From positions 1 through 29,678 of the IMG/VR virus record IMGVR_UViG_3300009159_000223: a stretch of 29,678 nt of DNA; one strand, 5' to 3'. This document shows positions 14,913 through 22,339 of the stretch, in pieces; the first letter of the stretch is position 1, and every line of letters starts with the position of its first letter. The notes beneath the pieces were generated by a model. It made no database searches. It had not been told where the DNA came from and saw only the letters and a list, made by a program, of their open reading frames with translations. Position numbers and translations under genes: made by a program. The DNA comes from a virus.

Positions 14913-15428
14913 TCAAGCTAGACCCAAATCTTTTGGAGAAAAATAAAACTTAGTCTTATATGGCTCGGGATTAACAGGTAGATTATACTTCTCACAAAAT
15001 TGCTCGTGTATACTTCTTTTTAGGCTGTACCCAATACTCTCAAGGAACTTGTAAGTATTTTTAAAATCTTCTTCTGTTAGACCAACTAATGATGGTAAAT
15101 TGTTATCGTCATTTTTTGATGACTTATAAATCTTATATGGTCTTTGTCTTGAACTGATGTTATTATTCTTACAATACTTACATCGTTTTTCATATCCATC
15201 AATTAAAGCATTATTACGATAAAATTGATTGATAGGCTTTTTTGTATCACAGGCGATACATAGTCTTGTTTCTTTGATTTGAATGTCGTTCATAGTTAGT
15301 CCTTGATTAACACAAGTCTTACAGATTTTTCTTCTATAACCTCTTCTACCATATATAGTAAAAGATGTGATAAGTTTTTCCTTTTCACAAACCACACATA
15401 TCATCGTTTTTTCGTCGTTATTCTCCAT
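14913..15428 (-). CDS. Double zinc-ribbon protein
   Basis: The protein has 171 residues. Two similar zinc-binding units follow each other: CVVCEKEKLITSF...CKTC (about residues 11-39) and CIACDTKKPINQFYR...CKYC (about 57-85). Each has two CxxC pairs 22-24 residues apart. The C-terminal half is helical with GLTEEDFKNTYKFLESIGYS and no catalytic motif that I recognise. The zinc units resemble those of phage recombination-endonuclease-like and DNA-binding proteins, but the His/Asn residues of an HNH nuclease are not evident. It is the first gene of the early block, directly after a promoter candidate, so a transcriptional or DNA-binding role is plausible. Confidence 0.75.
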   Translation of the reverse strand: MENNDEKTMICVVCEKEKLITSFTIYGRRGYRRKICKTCVNQGLTMNDIQIKETRLCIACDTKKPINQFYRNNALIDGYEKRCKYCKNNNISSRQRPYKIYKSSKNDDNNLPSLVGLTEEDFKNTYKFLESIGYSLKRSIHEQFCEKYNLPVNPEPYKTKFYFSPKDLGLA

Positions 15429-15431
15429 ATA

Positions 15432-15464
15432 GTATAATTATACCAAAAAGATAAAATAACTCAA
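15432..15464 (-). promoter_or_regulatory. Candidate Bacteroidota-type promoter for the early block
   Basis: On the minus strand TTGAG (15464-15460), a 17-base spacer, then TATAATTATAC (15442-15432), directly before the ATG at 15428. The spacing equals that of the promoter at 13310-13340; the -7 box differs at one of the TTT positions. Confidence 0.5.
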
Positions 15465-15491
15465 GGAAGGGGTGTTTCTGTTCGTTTGGGC

Positions 15492-15854
15492 TTATTTCCA
15501 GCGTTGTCCTATACTCATAACATAAAAGTCTTGGTACATACCATAACAAAAGTTGGCTCTACCAATTCTATCTTTTTTTCGTTCTCTAACTTGAATATCA
15601 TTCATACAACGAGACATAAAGTCATTCATCTTTTCTTTACCCTTTGGTGCGTATACGAACTTGGTTCTTGAGAATGAACCAGGGCTTACAACTCCACCTT
15701 GTTGTGCTTCTTCATCAACAGACATTTTGTCCCATTCAGTTTTGCAAATTGCGTAGGCTTGTCCTTCTACATCGTATTCATTAGCTATTTCGCTAATACA
15801 AGCGCTGATATATGATTGTTCGTCCTGACTTTCTGTCGGTTTTGGGATAGGCAT
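15492..15854 (-). CDS. Small protein with a duplicated Cys/Gln motif, head-morphogenesis-associated
   Basis: The protein has 120 residues and starts MPIPKPTESQDE. Two diverged copies of one motif are present: SYISACI...EGQAYAICKTEW (about 14-41) and NDFMSRCMND...GRANFCYGMY (about 77-107). The motif resembles the 'PIPKP..E....F..RCM......Q..AVC...W' segment found alone or fused to portal and protease proteins in Bacteroidota phages. Its function is unknown; the two cysteine pairs could bind metal or form disulfides. It ends the portal/connector operon, 1 base after the 88-residue gene. Confidence 0.7.
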   Translation of the reverse strand: MPIPKPTESQDEQSYISACISEIANEYDVEGQAYAICKTEWDKMSVDEEAQQGGVVSPGSFSRTKFVYAPKGKEKMNDFMSRCMNDIQVRERKKDRIGRANFCYGMYQDFYVMSIGQRWK

Positions 15855-15855
15855 A

Positions 15856-16122
15856 TTAAATAGGTTTTTTTGCTTTTGATTTTAGGGCTTTATTCTCTTC
15901 GTGTAGTATATCTATTTTAGTTTCCAAAGCTTGGATTTTAACATTCAAACTCTCAATCTCAGTCTTAAGGTCTCTAATGATTTGAGCATATAAGTTTACA
16001 CTCAACTCCAAGTTCTTTAAGACAACAGAGTCAGTCTCAGCATTAGTTCTTCTCTTACCTGCAAAAAACGCTGCCAGTCCTGTTATACCATTTGTTAAAA
16101 ATAATAATATAGTTTCGTTCAT
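15856..16122 (-). CDS. Small membrane-anchored coiled-coil protein
   Basis: The protein has 88 residues. Residues 4-22 (ILLFLTNGITGLAAFFAG) form one hydrophobic segment, followed by basic KRR and then a coiled coil over about residues 32-84 (VKIQALETKIDILHEENKAL). This is the form of an inner-membrane spanin-like or small holin-associated protein, and similar small proteins near portal genes are common in Bacteroidota phages. It is the only gene here with a clear N-terminal membrane anchor, so it is the best, though weak, candidate for a lysis accessory. It lies 10 bases after the connector gene. Confidence 0.75.
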   Translation of the reverse strand: MNETILLFLTNGITGLAAFFAGKRRTNAETDSVVLKNLELSVNLYAQIIRDLKTEIESLNVKIQALETKIDILHEENKALKSKAKKPI

Positions 16123-16132
16123 AAGTTATATT

Positions 16133-16738
16133 TTACCAATCTCCACAACAATCGTATTCGTGTCCCCAATAAGCTTGGATATTTCCGTTTAATGCTCCTG
16201 GCATTTTTCTTAAACCTGGTGTAAAGAATATTCCACCAAAGTAGTTTTGTTTTGAGTTTGGCATACCATCTTGTGATGTAAAGCTGAAGTACCAAGGGTA
16301 ATCATTTGGAAATGCTTGTATTCTATCCATCATCCTTTGAGCATAGAAGTTATATCTACTCAACTCAATATCTCTTAAATAAGACATTCCTTTGATGTCT
16401 ACAGCGTTTCCTTGCTCACTTGCACCCACCTGGATTCCCTTATTCATTTTTCGAGACCATATTTCAGGCATTACCTCAAAATATGCTCTGTGTGTAAGGT
16501 ACGGTGCGATGTATTCGTTTAACATTATTTGGTCTGCTTGAGACATCGTAGCTCCTGATAGTTGAACTGACTTTACTAAGTTAGTATAATAGTCATAACC
16601 TTTGGTTCCTAGCAAAACTTGCAAACCGAGTTCCTGTGCCATAAATACCCCGCTCGTTAATAAGGCTTCATCCGTGTTTTGATGAATTGTCGTAAACGCT
16701 TTTAGCTTTGTTTGACTCAAAAGTAGTACTGTGCTCAT
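16133..16738 (-). CDS. Head-tail connector-like protein (DUF6712-like)
   Basis: The protein has 201 residues. The N-terminus has LLLSQTKLKAFTTIHQNTDE followed by FMAQELGLQVLLGTKGYDYY, then a helix with YIAPYLTHRAYFEVMPE. This arrangement (residues 1-100) fits the small all-helical head-completion proteins of Bacteroidota phages, which I know as DUF6712. They bind under the portal and seal the head. The C-terminal half is less conserved and ends CCGDW. It starts 2 bases after the portal stop, consistent with this role. Confidence 0.7.
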   Translation of the reverse strand: MSTVLLLSQTKLKAFTTIHQNTDEALLTSGVFMAQELGLQVLLGTKGYDYYTNLVKSVQLSGATMSQADQIMLNEYIAPYLTHRAYFEVMPEIWSRKMNKGIQVGASEQGNAVDIKGMSYLRDIELSRYNFYAQRMMDRIQAFPNDYPWYFSFTSQDGMPNSKQNYFGGIFFTPGLRKMPGALNGNIQAYWGHEYDCCGDW

Positions 16739-16740
16739 AG

Positions 16741-17889
16741 TTATATTCCTTGGATTTTATCAACTATTGCTTGTTCTTCTGTCGGCAATATTTGGTTTTG
16801 TTCTATCCCTAAATTGATAGTTTGTTTATCTCTTAAAAAGATTAGTTTTTCGAATGTTTTTAACATAGACTCTTGAATGGGAATAATTACCGTTTGAAGG
16901 AATAAATTATAGCTGTCTATAACCTCTTCTCTACCCCCAAGTTGTCCTGCTGTCTTAATTCCAAGTATCATAGGTGAAGTTATACGATGTGATGTTAAAA
17001 TGGTTTGTTCTATTTGAGGAGCCATATTAGAGTACCAACCATCACTAGCGTTATTTGGTATTGGTGTAATATCAGGTGCACTATCTGCGTTCTCACTAAA
17101 GAAAAGGAAGAACTTACCTGCGTTATTCGTAGAAGTATATTTGGCTTCTAATTGTCTCTGTATCATCGTCATTTCGTCTTCATTAGGTGTTCCGTTCTTA
17201 AATGAAACAGCCATAGAAGGCATCATACTATTTTGTGTATTACAGAGATGGAAATTCTTTACCTCGATATCTAATTGGATACTAGTAATCCCCGCAACCC
17301 AGTCGGGTGCTGTATAATAATCCATACCAGGAATGTAAGACTTTACATACATAATCATCGATGTTGAGTCATCCGTCATATTGAATGCTGGTATTTCTAT
17401 AGGCTTGAACTTTTGTGGGTTTATTTGAGTACCCTTCCAATCAACAGAATACCAATATGTTCCTGTATTACCAAACATATCTTGCTTACCTGCTCTTAAT
17501 CTTGAGAAGTCAGTATGGTAAAACTCTGCGATACCACCGTCATTAGATTTTACAATATTTAACGCATACCCCCCAAATAAAATCCTATCAGTAATGCACT
17601 TCTCCATTACCTCATACACGGTCTCATTTCTATTAGCCATAGCAATAGCACCAGGGTCTCCCTCTTTAACAAGAAGGTTCTTACCTTTAACACCATAAAT
17701 AATAGCGTTGATACAAGCTCTGTTAATTGAACTATATTGGTATAGGGCTAATAAGTGGTTTGGAAATAGGTTATCCTCACCATAAAAAATGTAAGGCTTG
17801 TTTTTCACCACTTCTTGATATTGAGGTACTGCCGCTGGCATACCAAACTCTTGAATGTGAATATTATTTTTTAATTTTGTATCACTCAT
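16741..17889 (-). CDS. Portal protein
   Basis: The protein has 382 residues. The N-terminal part (YGEDNLFPNHLLALYQYSS, then INRACINAIIYGVKGKNL) and the later ILTSHRITSPMILGIK, AGQLGGREEVIDSYNLFLQT segments match portal proteins of Bacteroidota siphophages. These form the dodecameric ring at one head vertex through which DNA enters, and dock the terminase. The size is small for the family but the N- and C-terminal landmarks are present. The leader GATATTTATTAGT touches the ATG. The portal lies downstream of the capsid and tail tube genes, not upstream as in most siphophages. Confidence 0.88.
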   Translation of the reverse strand: MSDTKLKNNIHIQEFGMPAAVPQYQEVVKNKPYIFYGEDNLFPNHLLALYQYSSINRACINAIIYGVKGKNLLVKEGDPGAIAMANRNETVYEVMEKCITDRILFGGYALNIVKSNDGGIAEFYHTDFSRLRAGKQDMFGNTGTYWYSVDWKGTQINPQKFKPIEIPAFNMTDDSTSMIMYVKSYIPGMDYYTAPDWVAGITSIQLDIEVKNFHLCNTQNSMMPSMAVSFKNGTPNEDEMTMIQRQLEAKYTSTNNAGKFFLFFSENADSAPDITPIPNNASDGWYSNMAPQIEQTILTSHRITSPMILGIKTAGQLGGREEVIDSYNLFLQTVIIPIQESMLKTFEKLIFLRDKQTINLGIEQNQILPTEEQAIVDKIQGI

Positions 17890-17902
17890 ACTAATAAATA
17901 TC
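17890..17902 (-). promoter_or_regulatory. Recurring GATATTTATTAGT leader before the portal gene
   Basis: Identical in all 13 bases, and in its distance to the ATG, to the leader at 14044-14056. Confidence 0.4.
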
Positions 17903-17925
17903 TAAAGTTTGTATTTTATCCACAT

Positions 17926-18699
17926 TTAATCGTTAATAACATTTAATGTTAATGTTCCACCAGAACATAAGGTATTGTATAATGATGTTGGCATTTCACA
18001 TCTAATTCTACCATCACCGTTATCATAATAGGTTCCATAGTCAGTCCAACAATAACAAAATGATGGTGTAGAACAACTTGGTGGTAATGGGTCTGGTGCT
18101 GGTGTATTAAATAAATTAACTAAATCAATCATAGTATTTTGATTACTTATACTATAACAAGCCTCAACTTGTGTTCCATCACATCTATATTGTATTGAAT
18201 TATAGTTTGGTGTTCCAGTAAAAGTTAATACTTGAGAATAAACAGGTTGTGTATCACCTGATATACAAAATTGTTCTTCCTCACTAACATAAATAATGTT
18301 AGAGAAGTCTTCATCATTAGATATGTATGGTTCAAAGAAACAATCGTTGGTATCATTACCTACGATAAGAATGGCTCTACCAGACTCTAACTTATTATAA
18401 GCTAAGGCTATATTTGTATTACCAGAACTTACTTGCTCATAGATAGAATAATACCACTGTCCTAAATTATTACCAAACCATATTTCAGGTGGTGTTCCTA
18501 ATGGATTAACATTACCTCCCTCAATAAACCTAAACTTATCATATCTTATGTTAGATGTAATAACTTGAGGAATGAATGATATTCTCTCCTTACTGGCTAT
18601 GTTTTGAAAAGAGAATAGGTAATACGGATTAGGTAGTGTCTTATTCATAGACACAGTCGCTATTAAGTTATTTACCTCGTTCTTTCTTATTATTAACAT
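17926..18699 (-). CDS. Conserved virion-associated protein of unknown function
   Basis: The protein has 257 residues. The first ~125 residues (NNLIATVSMNKTLPNPYYLF, ..., QWYYSIYEQVSSGNTNIAL) match a family that is widespread in structural operons of Bacteroidota phages, with a NPYYLF and a YYSIYEQ landmark. The C-terminal part is variable and cysteine-rich (CSTPSFCYC, then RIRCEMPTSLYNTLCSGGTL). It is placed between the lectin-like P/T gene and the portal. It is probably part of the virion surface or a tail accessory; no enzymatic motif is seen. Confidence 0.72.
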   Translation of the reverse strand: MLIIRKNEVNNLIATVSMNKTLPNPYYLFSFQNIASKERISFIPQVITSNIRYDKFRFIEGGNVNPLGTPPEIWFGNNLGQWYYSIYEQVSSGNTNIALAYNKLESGRAILIVGNDTNDCFFEPYISNDEDFSNIIYVSEEEQFCISGDTQPVYSQVLTFTGTPNYNSIQYRCDGTQVEACYSISNQNTMIDLVNLFNTPAPDPLPPSCSTPSFCYCWTDYGTYYDNGDGRIRCEMPTSLYNTLCSGGTLTLNVIND

Positions 18700-18773
18700 A
18701 CTCGCTTATTATATAATGGGCGTCAAGTTTATCGTCTATCAACAAAAATAATATATTCATATCTCCTATTGAT

Positions 18774-19946
18774 TTACCACGAGGTATAGTTCCACTTATC
18801 CTTAAGATAGTTTTGAACCTGTGTTTGTTCTCCTGCCGTTAATGGTCTACCAAATACCATAATCTCACCAATCTCAGCTCCTGCGTTAATAGTTGTACTA
18901 AGAGTTCCGCCTGAAGTTGGTGATGTTCCAATAGTAAATGCGTTTATATTAGATAAAGTTGTTCCTGTAATATTAGTTGACGTTCCTGTAGTTGAATTGT
19001 TTAATACGGTATTTCCAAGTCCTGATGGATAAGGGATTACTTGAGTATATAAAAACTTATTATTCAAGGTATTAGCTGAAAAACCTACAATACCCACAGC
19101 TCCAAGTACAGTATATCCAGAACTAATGGTATTAGTTTGTATTGTATTATTCGTACCATTATTAAAGTTTAATGAATAAGCTACAGGGAATGAACTAGGA
19201 GTTGGTATAAACCCTCCTGTTGTGGTATTACCTGAATATAAAATGAGATTTACCCCAAACCCATTAACTGTAGTTGAAGCACTATAGTTATAACCTGGAT
19301 TGGTAATAACCATAAAGGTTGTTGACCCTGAAACAGGAACTACGGTATTGTCGAACCTTTGAGTTAAGAAATCTCTTAGTCCTGCTGTCGCACTCTTAGT
19401 GAACCTCACAACAAGTGGTGAACCTGGCAATTGACTTGAACCAGACCATATTGGCATCGTGTCTGTAGTTGTCCCTGTAAGGACTTTTTGATACGTTCCA
19501 ATACTTCTCCAAGCAGATACATAATTTGTACCTCCTGAAGAGATATAATCAATAGAACCTAAGTTAGTTGAGTCATACCATAATGATGGTGTTTCAGGTA
19601 ATGGATATGGTGTAGAACTTGGCGTAATAGTTGGAGTGAAACTTGGAGTGGGTGTAGGCGTGGATGTTGTTGTAGTTGTGGGTGTGGGAGTTGGCGATAC
19701 ATTAGGTGTTGATGTTCCTTGTGGAACAACTCCTGCTTGTTGTCCGTCATTCTCCATTTGAGTTTTTGGCATCAAGTCAATACGTCTGTATCTTGACTTC
19801 TTTAAATCCCAAGCGTCCATAGGGTTCGCATTTAATGGCGTTTTTTCCTTGTTTGTTGCAAGACCAGGTTGATAAAAGTAAGTCTGTTGCTTACCCAATA
19901 CTCCCCAAGTTTTTTTACCTATATTTTGTTTCCCGAAATTTCTCAT
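18774..19946 (-). CDS. P/T-linker protein with C-terminal LamG/concanavalin-like domain
   Basis: The protein has 390 residues. Residues 1-70 are basic and may anchor it to the virion. Residues 79-120 are a Thr/Pro tract (SPTPTPTTTTTSTPTPTPSF). The rest begins SLWYDSTNLGSIDYISSGGT, is beta-rich, and ends with GAEIGEIMVFGRPLTAGEQT, QVQNYLKDKWNY, the usual C-terminal signature of LamG/concanavalin A-like lectin domains. Such domains bind carbohydrates, so this is a likely capsid- or tail-borne adhesin. Unlike the other P/T proteins it has no cysteines around its linker. It follows the terminator at 19962-19990. Confidence 0.82.
   Translation of the reverse strand: MRNFGKQNIGKKTWGVLGKQQTYFYQPGLATNKEKTPLNANPMDAWDLKKSRYRRIDLMPKTQMENDGQQAGVVPQGTSTPNVSPTPTPTTTTTSTPTPTPSFTPTITPSSTPYPLPETPSLWYDSTNLGSIDYISSGGTNYVSAWRSIGTYQKVLTGTTTDTMPIWSGSSQLPGSPLVVRFTKSATAGLRDFLTQRFDNTVVPVSGSTTFMVITNPGYNYSASTTVNGFGVNLILYSGNTTTGGFIPTPSSFPVAYSLNFNNGTNNTIQTNTISSGYTVLGAVGIVGFSANTLNNKFLYTQVIPYPSGLGNTVLNNSTTGTSTNITGTTLSNINAFTIGTSPTSGGTLSTTINAGAEIGEIMVFGRPLTAGEQTQVQNYLKDKWNYTSW
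19587..19712 (-). repeat. P/T-linker low-complexity tract
   Basis: Encodes residues 79-120 of the lectin-like protein. The plus strand shows repeats such as GTGGGTGTAGGCGTGG-like units, as in the tracts of the tail genes. Confidence 0.8.
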
Positions 19947-19961
19947 TTAATAAGTTTGGCT

Positions 19962-19990
19962 AAAAAAGGGGGACAAAATATCCCCCCTTT
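19962..19990 (-). terminator. Intrinsic terminator after the tail tube gene
   Basis: On the minus strand AAAGGGGGG (19990-19982) pairs with TCCCCCTTT (19973-19965) around a short loop and is followed by a run of T (to 19962). It lies 14 bases after the tail tube stop codon and would give more capsid and tube message than downstream message. Confidence 0.85.
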
Positions 19991-20003
19991 ATTATTGTTG
20001 TTG

Positions 20004-20549
20004 TTAGCAAGCACAATCAACTAAACTCAATCCTACTAATGTAGAACTTAGAGAGTTAGCTAATATCTTAGCAGGTTCTTTTTCAAAACCTTCTAACATT
20101 ATTGAGTATGCTGAACGGTCTGCAAATGCAGTTCCACTCTCAGCCATACCGCTACTTAGTGCTAAACCAAAGTCTTCGCCTAAATAAAAGATACTTCCTT
20201 CGTTTGTTTCAACAAATACCTTTAAGTTGGTATTTTGAGCAAGAAGTTTAATTTGGTTTCTCGTAGATTGTTGCAACTTCAAAAACACTAGGTTTAATTG
20301 TTGATTATATACGACAGTACCATTCTCTAAACTTGCTTGGATGTTTTCAACAAAATTAGATGTATTCTTTTCAACTTGAAACTGATATACAGTTCCACCA
20401 GTCGCTCCCACAGTCAAGATTTCTTGTTCTGCGTTTTCAGTTGTGCCAGTAACACAACCTGCAACGATATAGGCGGTTTTTATACCCCCAATCGAGTCGC
20501 GACATCCTTTACACACATTTGATGTGATAAAACAGCTTGAAAAACTCAT
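20004..20549 (-). CDS. Major tail tube-like protein
   Basis: The protein has 181 residues. The N-terminus is cysteine-rich (CFITSNVCKGCRDSIGGIKT), followed by a beta-rich body with GGTVYQFQVEKNTSNFVENI and YNQQLNLVFLKLQQSTRNQI, and a C-terminal GTAFADRSAYSIMLEGFEKE. This pattern, including the CKGC..SIGGI start and an .E.EPA. near the end, matches a group of putative tail tube proteins in Bacteroidota siphophages. It is directly downstream of the major capsid gene and upstream of a terminator, as suits a protein needed in many copies. The leader is A-rich without a Shine-Dalgarno sequence. Confidence 0.74.
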   Translation of the reverse strand: MSFSSCFITSNVCKGCRDSIGGIKTAYIVAGCVTGTTENAEQEILTVGATGGTVYQFQVEKNTSNFVENIQASLENGTVVYNQQLNLVFLKLQQSTRNQIKLLAQNTNLKVFVETNEGSIFYLGEDFGLALSSGMAESGTAFADRSAYSIMLEGFEKEPAKILANSLSSTLVGLSLVDCAC

Positions 20550-20592
20550 AATTTTTGTTTTTTATTTAATAGTCCATAAGGACAAGTTTAGT

Positions 20593-21534
20593 TTATGATA
20601 ATCCATTAGTGATTACGAAGTTCGGCCAGGCCAAATTTACGCCAATTTTAAAATTTGAACGTAATCTCACCTCGTCAAAATCGACAGAGTAGAACATTTT
20701 TAATGTTTCTTGGTCGCTTAATAAGTCAACTCCCATAACTGCATAACCTGCAGGCATAAGAACTAATAGATTGCTTCCGTTTAGACCACCAACTGGATGT
20801 ACCAAAATATTGGTTGCAGGGTGGAATGTTTTGAAGTCTTCGTAAGATGACTCAGGATTGTAGTGGTAGTAATTCGCTGTTCGATAGTTAATTAAATATT
20901 TTCTATAATTAGCGTGCGACATAAACACTACTAAGTCAGTTCTGTCTACGATATCGTCAGGGATAGCTTCAACAAGTAAATCCACCTGAGCTAATGCGTT
21001 AGATGAAGTTAAAACTGAAGAACCAGTCACAACGATACCACCAGTAACTGTTGTATTTCCTGTTCCTAATTGAGCTGTTAACTCGATGAAACCTGAGAAA
21101 CAAGTATCAGCAGAGCTTGCACCCCACATTAAGTTCTCTACATATTGAGAGATTTGTGCTACTTTAAGTTCACTAATCTGTGCTTCGAATGGTACCGTTT
21201 CTGGGGTACTTCCAGGTGTGAGTAACTGGCCTAACCAGTAATTATTTAGGTCAGCAGGACATAACGACTCGTTCACCTTGTATTGGCAAACTTGGATATC
21301 CCTTTGTGTGTATATGGTTGAACCGCTTGAGTTCCAACCGCAAGTGCCTTCTTGAACTACTAATGTAGAGTTAAGCAAATTTATCGCTTGGCTCCCTTTA
21401 ACCCCAGGTTGCACCTTAATAATTTTTGCCGTCTCTCCTTCAAGAATTGCACGTCTAATCAATTCTCCACCAACTTCGTCTGTGTAAGTTGCTAAAGATG
21501 ATAGATTAAAACCGAAATCATATTTCTTATTCAT
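20593..21534 (-). CDS. Major capsid protein (HK97-fold type)
   Basis: The protein has 313 residues. It lies directly after the protease and scaffold genes. Landmarks are an N-terminal region (YDFGFNLSSLATYTDEVGGE), a middle TDLVVFMSHANYRKYLINYR helix and the C-terminal GSNLLVLMPAGYAVMGVDL, ..., DFDEVRLRSNFKIGVNLAWP, as in capsid proteins of flavobacterial phages with the HK97 fold. No N-terminal scaffold domain is fused, in line with the separate scaffold gene. An A-rich leader (AAAACAAAAAACAAAAG) precedes the ATG, as in highly expressed Bacteroidota genes. Confidence 0.88.
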   Translation of the reverse strand: MNKKYDFGFNLSSLATYTDEVGGELIRRAILEGETAKIIKVQPGVKGSQAINLLNSTLVVQEGTCGWNSSGSTIYTQRDIQVCQYKVNESLCPADLNNYWLGQLLTPGSTPETVPFEAQISELKVAQISQYVENLMWGASSADTCFSGFIELTAQLGTGNTTVTGGIVVTGSSVLTSSNALAQVDLLVEAIPDDIVDRTDLVVFMSHANYRKYLINYRTANYYHYNPESSYEDFKTFHPATNILVHPVGGLNGSNLLVLMPAGYAVMGVDLLSDQETLKMFYSVDFDEVRLRSNFKIGVNLAWPNFVITNGLS

Positions 21535-21566
21535 TTCTTTTGTTTTTTGTTTTAGTTTATTTAATT

Positions 21567-22337
21567 TTATTTTTTAGATAGAGTGTTAGCTCTTGTTCTA
21601 ATTAACGCTGATAACGCATCGTCTTTATGTGCATTAAATTCTGCGCTAATGTTTTTAGCTTGAGAAATTGGTTCTCCAGCAGGTTCTTTTGAGAACTTAG
21701 CCACTTTGGCCTTCATCTCTTCTTGAGTTTTAGTAATTTCTTCCATCTTCTTTGCCATAGCATCGATTTTTTCCATCATTACTTTTTTGAACTCTTGGTC
21801 GTCGATTGTGTCGTTAGCTTCGCTTAATGCAGGAACCATACCCATCTCTTCATCTGTTTCAGGAAGTTCTACGTTTTCTCTCTCGATGATTTTTCCGTCT
21901 TTTGTAATAATCTTAATTAAAACTTCTTTACCTTCTGTGTCTTTAAGTTTTAATTCGTGTTGCCCATCGGGTGCTTTTGTTTCAGCACCATCAGCAGCTA
22001 CTACAAATACGTCTTCACCAACATCGAATGTAGGGGATTTTACTACGGTTCCGTCCTTCAACATAGCGTCTACGAACTCTTGTGTTTTGTTTTCCATATC
22101 GTATTTAATTTCTTGGACTAATCCGTCCTTGATTTTTATTTTGGTTGTATCGTCCAATTCAAAATCTCCATCAGGAGCAGGAAGTTGTCCGTTATCAGTT
22201 ATAATATAAATAGGCTCATCTAAAGCCAATTCACCTTCTGTAATGAACTCATCATCCTTCTCCGCGATTTTGTAGGAATTGAATTTTTGCAATCCAAGGA
22301 GTTTATTTATTCTTTTAATAGCGTCTTGGTAAGTCAT
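21567..22337 (-). CDS. Capsid scaffold-like protein
   Basis: The protein has 256 residues, is strongly acidic and lacks cysteine. The N-terminal part (residues 35-155) holds repeated short beta units with the pattern APDG.[FH]EL..[DK]D (QLPAPDGDFELDD; ETKAPDGQHELKLKD). The C-terminal third is a coiled coil (FKKVMMEKIDAMAKKMEEIT, KTQEEMKAKVAKF). An acidic coiled-coil protein between protease and major capsid protein is typical of scaffolds. It starts 2 bases after the protease stop. The beta-repeat part is also seen in other Bacteroidota phage scaffolds, in my recollection. Confidence 0.8.
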   Translation of the reverse strand: MTYQDAIKRINKLLGLQKFNSYKIAEKDDEFITEGELALDEPIYIITDNGQLPAPDGDFELDDTTKIKIKDGLVQEIKYDMENKTQEFVDAMLKDGTVVKSPTFDVGEDVFVVAADGAETKAPDGQHELKLKDTEGKEVLIKIITKDGKIIERENVELPETDEEMGMVPALSEANDTIDDQEFKKVMMEKIDAMAKKMEEITKTQEEMKAKVAKFSKEPAGEPISQAKNISAEFNAHKDDALSALIRTRANTLSKK

Positions 22338-22339
22338 AA

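Noticed and set aside
18700-18773. Promoter in the gap before the 257-residue gene (TTGAT...TATATAAT).
   Set aside because: The spacing is about 22 bases and the -7 box lacks the TTT part; not convincing next to the other promoters.
20550-20592. GTCCTTATGGAC hairpin between capsid and tail tube genes as a terminator.
   Set aside because: The stem is only four base pairs and the following sequence is A-rich rather than a T-run.
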